A stretch of 64,000 nucleotides of DNA from Pseudomonas sp. MN1F (GTDB lineage Bacteria > Pseudomonadota > Gammaproteobacteria > Pseudomonadales > Pseudomonadaceae), in assembly GCF_009391885.1 (NCBI RefSeq), contig NZ_VZII01000035.1:1-64000 (forward strand), written 5' to 3'. The notes beneath the pieces were generated by a model. The model ran no database searches. It had not been told where the DNA came from and saw nothing but the letters and a program-made list of their open reading frames with translations. Below, piece after piece: positions 54,465-62,640 of the stretch. Position 1 is the stretch's first letter. Every line of letters begins with the position of its first letter. Both the position numbers and the translations under genes were made by a program.

Positions 54465-56225
54465 ATGCATGCCATCAGCTTCATCCAGGACCTGGCAGTG
54501 ATCATGCTGGTCGCCGGTGTGGTGACGATTCTTTTTCATCGCCTCAAGCAGCCCGTGGTACTGGGCTACATCGTCGCCGGCTTCATCATCGGCCCGCACA
54601 CGCCGCCGTTCGGCCTGATCCACGACGAAGACACGATCAAGACCCTGGCCGAGCTGGGGGTTATCTTCCTGATGTTCTGCCTGGGCCTGGAGTTCAGCCT
54701 GCGCAAGCTGTTCAAGGTCGGCGCCACGGCATTTATCGCGGCGTTCCTGGAAATCGTCCTGATGATCTGGATCGGTTTCGAGATCGGCCGCTGGTTCGGC
54801 TGGAATACCATGGACTCGCTGTTCCTTGGCGCGATCCTGGCGATTTCCTCGACCACCATCATCGTCAAGGCGCTGAATGACCTGAAGATGAAGAACGAGC
54901 GCTTCGCCCAACTGATCTTTGGCGTGCTGATTGTCGAGGACATCCTCGGCATCGGCATCATCGCCTTGCTGTCCGGCATCGCCGTCAGTGGCTCGGTCAG
55001 CTCCGGCGAGGTGTTTTCGACGGTCGGCAAGCTGTCGTTGTTCATGATCGTCGCGCTGGTCATCGGCATCCTGTTGGTGCCGCGCCTGCTGGCCTACGTG
55101 GCGAAATTCGAAAGCAATGAGATGTTGCTGATTACTGTGCTGGGCCTGTGCTTCGGTTTCTGCCTGTTGGTGGTCAAGCTGGAATACAGCATGGTACTGG
55201 GGGCCTTCCTGATCGGTGCGATCATGGCCGAGTCGCGCCAACTGTTGAAGATCGAGCGCCTGATCGAGCCGGTGCGCGACCTGTTCAGCGCGATCTTCTT
55301 CGTCGCCATCGGCCTGATGATCGACCCTCAGGTGCTGATTGACTATGCCTGGCCGATCGTGGTGATCACCCTGGCGGTGGTGCTGGGCAAGATGCTGTCG
55401 TGCGGCATGGGCGCATTCATCGCCGGTAACGATGGCCGTACCTCGCTGCGGGTGGGTATGGGCCTTTCGCAGATTGGCGAATTCTCCTTCATCATCGCGG
55501 CCTTGGGGATGACCCTTCAGGTCACCAGCGACTTCCTTTACCCGGTGGCGGTGGCGGTTTCGGCTATCACTACGCTGCTGACGCCTTACCTGATCCGCGC
55601 CGCCGACCCGCTGTCACTGAAGCTCGGCAACGTGGTGCCACGGCGCCTGGCGCGGGTGCTGTCACTGTATGGGGAATGGTTGCGCAACATTCAGCCGCAA
55701 GGTGAAAGTGCCATGCTGGCGGCGATGATCCGGCGCATCCTGCTGCAGGTGGGGGTCAACCTGGCGCTGGTGATCGCGATTTTCTTCAGCGGCGGTTATT
55801 TTGCCGGACGCATCGGCAATTGGCTCAATGAGTGGGTGACGGATGTCAGCCAGCAGAAGGCGTTGATCTGGGGCGCGGCGTTGCTGCTGTCGCTGCCTTT
55901 CCTGATTGCCGCCTATCGCAAGCTCAAGGCACTGTCGATGCTGTTGGCTGAGATGGGCGTGAAGCCGGAAATGGCCGGCCGGCATACCCAGCGTGTGCGT
56001 CGCGTGATTGCCGAGGTGATTCCGCTGGTGTCGCTGCTGGTGATCTTCCTGCTGCTGTCGGCGTTGTCGGCGAGCATCTTGCCGACCAGCGAGCTATTGC
56101 TGGTGATCGCGGTGGTAGCAGCGGTGGTGGTGGCGTTGCTGTGGCGCTGGTTCATCCGCGTGCATTCGCGGATGCAGATCGCCTTGCTGGAGACGCTGGA
56201 GAACAGTCGCGATCATTCGCACTGA
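54465..56225 (+). CDS. CPA2-family monovalent cation:proton antiporter
   Basis: 586 residues from ATG 54465 (MHAISFIQDLAVIMLVAGVV). The CPA2 core is about 12 TM helices: LKQPVVLGYIVAGFIIGP, FCLGLEFSLRKL, AISSTTIIVKAL, VEDILGIGIIALLSG and GLSQIGEFSFI. A second hydrophobic block at the C-terminus replaces the RCK/TrkA_N domain found in KefB/KefC. Exchanges K+ or Na+ for H+; ion specificity not determinable. An upstream in-frame ATG at 54354 only adds a non-conserved leader. Confidence 0.9.
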   Translation: MHAISFIQDLAVIMLVAGVVTILFHRLKQPVVLGYIVAGFIIGPHTPPFGLIHDEDTIKTLAELGVIFLMFCLGLEFSLRKLFKVGATAFIAAFLEIVLMIWIGFEIGRWFGWNTMDSLFLGAILAISSTTIIVKALNDLKMKNERFAQLIFGVLIVEDILGIGIIALLSGIAVSGSVSSGEVFSTVGKLSLFMIVALVIGILLVPRLLAYVAKFESNEMLLITVLGLCFGFCLLVVKLEYSMVLGAFLIGAIMAESRQLLKIERLIEPVRDLFSAIFFVAIGLMIDPQVLIDYAWPIVVITLAVVLGKMLSCGMGAFIAGNDGRTSLRVGMGLSQIGEFSFIIAALGMTLQVTSDFLYPVAVAVSAITTLLTPYLIRAADPLSLKLGNVVPRRLARVLSLYGEWLRNIQPQGESAMLAAMIRRILLQVGVNLALVIAIFFSGGYFAGRIGNWLNEWVTDVSQQKALIWGAALLLSLPFLIAAYRKLKALSMLLAEMGVKPEMAGRHTQRVRRVIAEVIPLVSLLVIFLLLSALSASILPTSELLLVIAVVAAVVVALLWRWFIRVHSRMQIALLETLENSRDHSH

Positions 56226-56354
56226 GGGCATGCCCTCTGCGCAAGATTTCACCGTCGTCCGAGGGGATGGAGCGGTAGCGATGTCGCCAGGCGCAGAAAG
56301 CCTGGCGATCTTAACTGGGATGATGGCGCTAAGCCATTGTTTTGACTGCGCTTT

Positions 56355-56762
56355 TCAGCTTTCCAGCCACACGTCCCGTGCCCAGTGCCACACCGACTCC
56401 CAGCTCTCCTCGGCAACGGCTTCTTCGTCGCCTTCCCACAGCACCACGGTGCCGTCTTCCTCGACGCAGTAGTAATTATTGCCGTCCTCGCAGAGCGGAA
56501 TCAGGTCGCGCGGCACACCGGCGTCCCAGGCGTTGGCAGCGACGTCGGGCAGGTAGGTGTGCGACTGCGGATCGGTGCAGGTCACCGGCTCCAGCGAGCC
56601 ATAGACCACATCGCTGACCGTCAGCAGAAACTCCTTGAACACGAACGGAATGTTGATGAACAGCTGTTCCTCGATCTCGACCAGTTGGTCTTCATCGGGA
56701 AGCTCCAGCGGCACCGGCACGGGTTCATTGGCTTCACGGAGTTGTTCGATCACTTCTTCCAC
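56355..56762 (-). CDS. SMI1/KNR4-family protein
   Basis: 135 residues, strongly acidic. SUKH-fold features: LPDEDQLVEIEEQLFINIPFVFKEFLLTVSD, then DLIPLCEDGNNYYCVEEDG and WESVWHWARDVWLES. The family includes immunity proteins to contact-dependent and other toxins as well as housekeeping members. No toxin gene is next to it here, so a housekeeping role is as likely. Confidence 0.82.
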   Translation of the reverse strand: MEEVIEQLREANEPVPVPLELPDEDQLVEIEEQLFINIPFVFKEFLLTVSDVVYGSLEPVTCTDPQSHTYLPDVAANAWDAGVPRDLIPLCEDGNNYYCVEEDGTVVLWEGDEEAVAEESWESVWHWARDVWLES

Positions 56763-56829
56763 GGTTTACATCCTCTGACCTTGATGACAACGCTGCGCGT
56801 TATACCCTAGTAGCCTGCTCTGGCAAAAG

Positions 56830-56860
56830 CAAAAACCCCGGGACAGGCCCGGGGTTTTTT
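56830..56860 (-). terminator. Terminator of the Tim44-like gene (possibly bidirectional)
   Basis: ACCCCGGG / CCCGGGGT stem flanked by A-run and T-run on opposite sides, between tandem minus-strand genes. Confidence 0.85.
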
Positions 56861-56876
56861 GTGCAACGTGCGACGG

Positions 56877-57734
56877 TTAACCGTTTTGACGGATACCGGC
56901 GACCAGCCATGGCTGGTTCTCGCCCTGGGCGCGAACCATGTGCCAGCTTTCGCTGAAGGCTTCGCCCTGGTCGAAGCGCGAGGTCTTCGACACGCCACGG
57001 AAGGTCAGGGTGGCGTCGGTGCGGTCGGCGCGATCGTCGACACCGTCCAGTTGCACATCGAGGTCATCGATGTAGGTGGACTGGAAGCCATCACCCAGGT
57101 CGGCACGCTCGCGCTTGAGGAATTCAAGCATCTGCGGGGTGACGAACTCGGCGATCTTGTCCATCTCGTTGGCATCCCAGTGCTGCTGCAGCGACTGGAA
57201 GTGGCTGCGGGCCGCAGCCAGGAAGCTCTGCTCGTTGAACCAGGCCGGTGCGTTGATTACCGGAGCGGCTGCGGCGGCAGGGGCGGCCGAACCACCGAAG
57301 ATCGACGGCTGGGCTGGCTGCTGGCCATGGGCTTCACGCTGGAACGGCGCGTGGCCCGGAGCGGCCATTTGCGGCTGCTGCTGACGACGGCGTGCGGCAA
57401 TGAAGCGGAACACCAGGAAGGCGATCAGGCCCATGATCAGGAAGTCCATGATCTGCATGCCCTGGAAGCCGTCACCCATGAACATGGACGCCAGCAGGCC
57501 ACCGGCGGCGAGGCCGGCCAGTGGGCCCAGCCAGCGCGAGGCACCGCTGGCGGCGGCCGGGGCGCGGCCTGGAGCGGTCGGCGCGGCAGCAGGCGTGGTT
57601 GGCGTAGCCTGGCGGGTCTGGTGGATAGGTGCGGCGCCCGAGCTCTTGCCGCCGCCGAAACGCTTGGCGTTGGCGTCCAGGCTCAGCGTCAGGCCGACGC
57701 AGAGCGCCAGTGCGATGCTAAGAAAACGTTGCAT
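56877..57734 (-). CDS. Tim44-like domain protein
   Basis: 285 residues from ATG 57734 (MQRFLSIALALCVGLTLSLDANA, signal or anchor). An Ala/Pro-rich region, Gly-rich hydrophobic segments (WLGPLAGLAAGGLLASMF; MDFLIMGLIAFLVFRFIAA) and a C-terminal Tim44-like domain from about residue 165 (FNEQSFLAAARSHFQSLQQHWDANEMDKI) follow. Bacterial members are membrane proteins of unclear role. Confidence 0.88.
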   Translation of the reverse strand: MQRFLSIALALCVGLTLSLDANAKRFGGGKSSGAAPIHQTRQATPTTPAAAPTAPGRAPAAASGASRWLGPLAGLAAGGLLASMFMGDGFQGMQIMDFLIMGLIAFLVFRFIAARRRQQQPQMAAPGHAPFQREAHGQQPAQPSIFGGSAAPAAAAAPVINAPAWFNEQSFLAAARSHFQSLQQHWDANEMDKIAEFVTPQMLEFLKRERADLGDGFQSTYIDDLDVQLDGVDDRADRTDATLTFRGVSKTSRFDQGEAFSESWHMVRAQGENQPWLVAGIRQNG

Positions 57735-57845
57735 AAATGGGATTTCCCCTGTTGTGGATTGCACGCGCGCCATGGTGCACAGGTTCCTGTGCACATGACC
57801 AGCGACAAGATGTTTCCAGCTTTTGCCTGGAATGTTTCGAGGCTT

Positions 57846-60032
57846 TTAGATGGCCTCTAGCTTGGCATATCCCAGCATGAGCCATTTGCTGCCTTCGGCA
57901 AAGTTCACCTGCACCCGCGCCTGGGCACCGGAACCCTCGAAGTTGAGGATCACCCCTTCGCCAAACACTGCGTGCTGCACGCGCTGGCCCAGGCTGAAGG
58001 CGGTCTGCGGAATGGCCGCATTGGCAAACAGGTTGCTGCTCGTGCTGGTCGAACCGCCGAACGGTCGGCTGACACTGTTGGAAAGGCGTACTTCCTGAAC
58101 CAGGCCACTCGGAATCTCACGTACGAAACGAGAAACCTTGTTGTAGGTCTCGCTGCCATAAAGGCGGCGGGTCTCGGCATAGGTCATGATCAGCTGGCGC
58201 ATGGCGCGGGTGATGCCCACGTAGGCCAGGCGGCGTTCCTCTTCCAGGCGGCCGGGTTCTTCCAGGCTCATCTTGTGCGGGAACAGGCCTTCTTCCATGC
58301 CCACCAGGAAGACGTAGGGGAATTCCAGGCCCTTGGCGCTGTGCAGGGTCATCAGCTGGATGCTGTCTTCGTGCTCGTCCGCCTGGGTATCGCCGGCCTC
58401 CAGCGAAGCGTGGCCAAGGAAGGCCGACAGCGGCGACAGGTCGGCGTCGTCTTCGCTGGTTTCGAAGTTGCGCGCGGCGCTGACCAGTTCCTCAAGGTTT
58501 TCTACCCGTGCCTGGCCCTTTTCACCCTTTTCTTCCTGGTGATAGATGATCAGGCCGGACTGCTCGATGGCCGTCTGGGTCATGGTGTGCAGCGGCATAT
58601 CCGCAACCTTGCTGGCCAAGCCCTCGATCAACTCGATAAAGGCACCCAGGGCAGAAGCGGCGCGGCCTTTCAGCGCCTTGGCGGCCAGCAACTGGCACAT
58701 GGCTTCCCACATGGACAGCTGGCTGTGGCGGGCATGCTCGCGAATGGCCTCGACGGTTTTCTCGCCAATTCCACGGGGTGGCACGTTGATTACCCGCTCC
58801 AGTGCCGCATCGTTGCCGCGGCCTTCGATCAGGCGCAGGTAGGCCATGGCATTCTTGATTTCGGCACGCTCGAAGAAGCGTTGGCCACCGTAGATGCGGT
58901 AGGGGATGCGTTCGCGCAGCAGGGCTTCTTCGAGCACCCGCGACTGGGCGTTGGAGCGATACAGGATGGCGATGTCATTGCGCGCGCTGCCTTGCTTGAT
59001 CAGGCTCTCGATGGTCTCGACCACATAGCGCGCTTCATCGTGCTCGTTGTAGGCGGCATACAGCGTCAGCGGTTCGCCTTCGCCCATGTCGGTCCACAGT
59101 TCCTTGCCCAGGCGCCCGCTGTTGTTGGCGATCAGCGCGTTCGCGGCCTTGAGGATGCCGCCGGTGGAGCGGTAGTTCTGCTCCAGGCGGATCATCTCGG
59201 CGTCGGGGAAGTCGGCCGTGTACTGGTGAATGTTCTCGATCTTGGCGCCGCGCCAGCCGTAGATCGACTGGTCGTCGTCGCCCACCGCCATCAGGCTGCC
59301 ACCGTTCTTGCCTGCCAGCAGGCGCAGCCAGGCGTACTGCACGGCGTTGGTGTCCTGGAATTCGTCCACCAGCAGGTGGCGGAAGCGCCGCTGGTAGTGT
59401 TCCAGCAGGCCAGGGTGGTCGCGCCACAGGTCGAGGGCGCGCAGCAGCAATTCGGAGAAATCGATGACCCCGGCGCGCTCACAGGCCAGTTCATAGGCAC
59501 TGTAGACATCACGCATGGTCTGCAGGAACAGGTCGCCGCTGGCCTGGATATGTTGTGGGCGCAGGCCCTCGTCCTTTTGCCCGTTGATGAACCATTGCGC
59601 CTGGCGCGCTGGCCATTTCTGCTCGTCCAGGCCGAGCTCGCGCATGACACGCTTGATCAGCCGCTGCTGATCATCGCTGTCGAGAATCTGGAAGTTCTGC
59701 ACCAGGCGTGCTTCCTGCCAGTGCGCCCGCAACAGGCGGTGCGCCAGGCCGTGGAAGGTGCCCACCCACATGCCGGCCGGGTTGATACCCAGCAACTGCT
59801 CGATCCGCTGGCGCATTTCGGCGGCAGCCTTGTTGGTGAAGGTCACCGACAGGATCGAGTGCGGCGATGCCTGCTCGACCTGGATCAGCCAGGCGATGCG
59901 GTGCACCAGCACGCGGGTTTTACCGGAACCGGCGCCAGCAAGCACCAGCTGACGCCCAAGCGTGGCCGCGACGGCCTGGCGTTGGGCATCGTTGAGGGAA
60001 TTCAGCAGGAGGGAGAGGTCATCTGTGTGCAT
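57846..60032 (-). CDS. uvrD: DNA helicase II UvrD
   Basis: 728 residues. SF1A motifs: Walker A AGAGSGKTRVL, motif Ia SVTFTNKAAAEM, motif II VDEFQDTN, GDDDQSIYGWRGA, motif V-VI TLHSAKGLEF and VGITRA. The C-terminal Tudor-like tail is RVQVNFAEGSKWLMLGYAKLE. Acts in mismatch and nucleotide excision repair. Strong antisense frames across it are codon-bias shadows. Confidence 0.97.
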   Translation of the reverse strand: MHTDDLSLLLNSLNDAQRQAVAATLGRQLVLAGAGSGKTRVLVHRIAWLIQVEQASPHSILSVTFTNKAAAEMRQRIEQLLGINPAGMWVGTFHGLAHRLLRAHWQEARLVQNFQILDSDDQQRLIKRVMRELGLDEQKWPARQAQWFINGQKDEGLRPQHIQASGDLFLQTMRDVYSAYELACERAGVIDFSELLLRALDLWRDHPGLLEHYQRRFRHLLVDEFQDTNAVQYAWLRLLAGKNGGSLMAVGDDDQSIYGWRGAKIENIHQYTADFPDAEMIRLEQNYRSTGGILKAANALIANNSGRLGKELWTDMGEGEPLTLYAAYNEHDEARYVVETIESLIKQGSARNDIAILYRSNAQSRVLEEALLRERIPYRIYGGQRFFERAEIKNAMAYLRLIEGRGNDAALERVINVPPRGIGEKTVEAIREHARHSQLSMWEAMCQLLAAKALKGRAASALGAFIELIEGLASKVADMPLHTMTQTAIEQSGLIIYHQEEKGEKGQARVENLEELVSAARNFETSEDDADLSPLSAFLGHASLEAGDTQADEHEDSIQLMTLHSAKGLEFPYVFLVGMEEGLFPHKMSLEEPGRLEEERRLAYVGITRAMRQLIMTYAETRRLYGSETYNKVSRFVREIPSGLVQEVRLSNSVSRPFGGSTSTSSNLFANAAIPQTAFSLGQRVQHAVFGEGVILNFEGSGAQARVQVNFAEGSKWLMLGYAKLEAI

Positions 60033-60267
60033 CCGGCCATTCTAGGGGCAGGCCGGTCAACGGGCAAACGCCTACTGTATAAATATTCACCTGTCGCGCT
60101 GTCGCTCATCGGGTTCTGGTACTCGCGACATTTCAGCTGTACCAGTATCCGTACCCGCGTGGCTTGGTGAAAGATGACCCGGAGGAGTTTGGCCAGGGCT
60201 GCCGTTTGTGTAAGATCGCAGCTCGTTTAGTGCCAACCATAACAAGAACACTACAAGAACCAGCGCT

Positions 60268-62628
60268 ATGAACCAGGACTGCACGGCGATCGGAGTATCG
60301 CCGGAGATGACAAGGAATGTGCGCAGGCAGTTCGCCACTCAGCTCTCCGTCGAGCGAACGCGTCTGCTGTATCAAGGCTCTCTGTTACCTACATTGTTCA
60401 TGCTGCTCAACGGCCTGCTGTGCGCCTGGCTGTTGTGGAACCCTGGGCGCTATCTGCTGGTGGGCGTTTGGCTGGTGTGGCTGCTGGCGCTGGTGGCCCT
60501 GCGGGTGATCCAGGTTGCGGCGTTCGATGCAGCCACGGCGCAACGCCAGGCCAACCCCGGCTGGCGCCGCATGTTCCTGTTCGGTTCGGCGTTCAGCGGC
60601 CTGACCTTGGCCTGTGCCGCAATCGCGCTGGTGCCGGAAGACAACTTCGTGCAGCAGGCCTGGGTGTTCGGGCTGCTGGGGATGGCCGCCTTGAGTGCGA
60701 GCATTGCCTATGCAGTCAGCCTGCCGGCCTTTCTCAGCTTTGCCTTGCCCTGCCTGTTGCCACCCATCCTGTTCCTGTTCTACTTCGAGGCGGGGCAGCA
60801 GCGCGGTTGGGGCTGGCTCGGGCTGATCCTGCTGGCGGCGTTGCTGGTGGTGGCCTGGCAGGTCAACCGCCTGCTCGACCGCAGCCTGCTGCGGCGTTTC
60901 CAGAATCAGGCGTTGAACCAGGACCTGCAACGGGTCTCGGCGCAGAAGGTGCTCGAAGAGCAGCAGCGCCTTGCTGCCACGGTGTTCGAAGCCTGTAATG
61001 AGGGTGTGGTGATTCTCAGCGCCGATTTCGGGGTGCTGGCGGTGAATCAGGCTTACTGCCAGATGACTGGCTATAACCGCTCCGAGCTGCTGGCGCGCGA
61101 GTTGTTCGAATTGCCATGCCACAGTGATGCGCGCAGGCACAGCCAGGCCATCGAGTCGGCGCTGGCGCAGCAAGGCGGTTGGCAGGGTGAACTGGTAGAG
61201 GCGCGCAAGCACGGCGAGCTGCACCCGCAACGCTTGCAGCTGACGGCTGTACGTGACGCCCAGGGCCAATTGAGCCAGGTGGTCGGCTTCTTTACCGACC
61301 TGTCGGCGTGCCGGGCATCCGAGGAGCGCCTGCGCTATCTGGCGCACTACGATGAACTGAGCGGGTTGGCCAACCGTTCACTGTTCCGGTTGCGCCTGCA
61401 GCAAGCCGCGCAACGCGTGCGCAGCAACGGCCGCAGCCTTGCCCTGCTGCATATCGACCTGGACCGTTTCAAGCTGCTCAATGAAAGCCTGGGCCATGAA
61501 CTGGCTGATCAACTGATTCGCAAGATTGCCCGGCGCATTGTCAGCACCGTTCCCGAGGCGGACACCGTGGCGCGGCTGTCCGGCGATGAGTTTGCCGTGC
61601 TGTTCGATGGTTACAGCAACCTGTCGAGCCTGGTGCGGGTCACCACCCGCTTGTTGAACAAGTTGCGCAAGACGCAGCGGCTCGATGGGCATGAGGTGGT
61701 GGTCAGTGCTTCGGTGGGTATCAGTGTGCTGTCCGATGTCACGCTCGATGCCGATGCCCTGATCAGCCAGGCAGACATGGCCAAGCAGCATGCCAAGCAT
61801 CTGGGCGGTGACAACTTCCAGTTCTATACCGAGAGCCTGCGCGCCAGCACCCTTGAGCGCCTGCAGCTGGAGAACCAGCTCCGCAAGGCCATCGAAGAAG
61901 AACAACTGATGGTCTATTACCAGCCCAAACTGTGCCTGCTCAGTGGGCACCTGCATGCTGCCGAAGCACTGGTGCGCTGGCAGCATCCAGAGAGGGGCAT
62001 GGTGCCGCCAGGGGAATTCATCGGCCTGGCAGAAGAAACCGGGCTGATCGCCCCTATTGGTGAGTTCGTGCTCCGGCAAGCCTGCAAACAAGCGCGCGAA
62101 TGGCTGCGGCAAGGGCTGGAGGTTCGGGTTTCGGTCAACCTGTCGGTCTACCAGCTGCGCCAGGGCAAGCTGGTCAGTCTGGTGCGTCAGGTGCTCGAGG
62201 AAACCGGCTTGGCGCCGCATCTGCTGGAGCTGGAGCTGACCGAAAGCCAGCTGCTGGACAGCGTCGAACACATCATCACGACCTTCGAGCAACTGCACGC
62301 ACTGGGAGTGAAGCTGGCCATCGATGATTTTGGCACCGGCTATTCGTCATTGAGCTACCTCAAGCGCCTGCCGGTGGACTACGTGAAGATCGACCAGGCA
62401 TTCATCCGTGGCCTGTCCGAGGGTAGTCAGGATGCAGCCATCACCCGGGCGATCATCACCCTGTCCAGAGGCCTGGGCCTGAAGGTGGTGGCGGAAGGGG
62501 TGGAAACGGCGGAACAATTGGCGTTCCTGCGTGAGCAGGCGTGTGATGAGGTTCAGGGCTATCTCATCAGCAGGCCTGTTCCTGAGCCGGAGTTCAGGCA
62601 GATGCTTGCCCGTCCATGGGCGCATTGA
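60268..62628 (+). CDS. Membrane PAS-GGDEF-EAL cyclic-di-GMP protein
   Basis: 786 residues. N-terminal membrane region with about five TM segments (residues 40-200), a PAS domain (LAATVFEACNEGVVILSADFGVLAVNQAYCQMTGY), a GGDEF domain whose signature reads SGDEF (ARLSGDEFAVLF), and an EAL domain with a full set of key residues (EALVRW, NLSVYQL, ELTES, DDFGTGYSSL, VKIDQAF, AEGVET). Phosphodiesterase activity is therefore likely. Whether the SGDEF domain is a cyclase or a GTP-sensing module is open. It sits next to uvrD, divergently. Confidence 0.93.
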   Translation: MNQDCTAIGVSPEMTRNVRRQFATQLSVERTRLLYQGSLLPTLFMLLNGLLCAWLLWNPGRYLLVGVWLVWLLALVALRVIQVAAFDAATAQRQANPGWRRMFLFGSAFSGLTLACAAIALVPEDNFVQQAWVFGLLGMAALSASIAYAVSLPAFLSFALPCLLPPILFLFYFEAGQQRGWGWLGLILLAALLVVAWQVNRLLDRSLLRRFQNQALNQDLQRVSAQKVLEEQQRLAATVFEACNEGVVILSADFGVLAVNQAYCQMTGYNRSELLARELFELPCHSDARRHSQAIESALAQQGGWQGELVEARKHGELHPQRLQLTAVRDAQGQLSQVVGFFTDLSACRASEERLRYLAHYDELSGLANRSLFRLRLQQAAQRVRSNGRSLALLHIDLDRFKLLNESLGHELADQLIRKIARRIVSTVPEADTVARLSGDEFAVLFDGYSNLSSLVRVTTRLLNKLRKTQRLDGHEVVVSASVGISVLSDVTLDADALISQADMAKQHAKHLGGDNFQFYTESLRASTLERLQLENQLRKAIEEEQLMVYYQPKLCLLSGHLHAAEALVRWQHPERGMVPPGEFIGLAEETGLIAPIGEFVLRQACKQAREWLRQGLEVRVSVNLSVYQLRQGKLVSLVRQVLEETGLAPHLLELELTESQLLDSVEHIITTFEQLHALGVKLAIDDFGTGYSSLSYLKRLPVDYVKIDQAFIRGLSEGSQDAAITRAIITLSRGLGLKVVAEGVETAEQLAFLREQACDEVQGYLISRPVPEPEFRQMLARPWAH

Positions 62629-62640
62629 GCGCAAGATCAC

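Noticed and set aside
57972..60170. 732-codon open frame antisense to uvrD
   Set aside because: uvrD motifs on the minus strand are unambiguous; the + frame has no recognisable motif.
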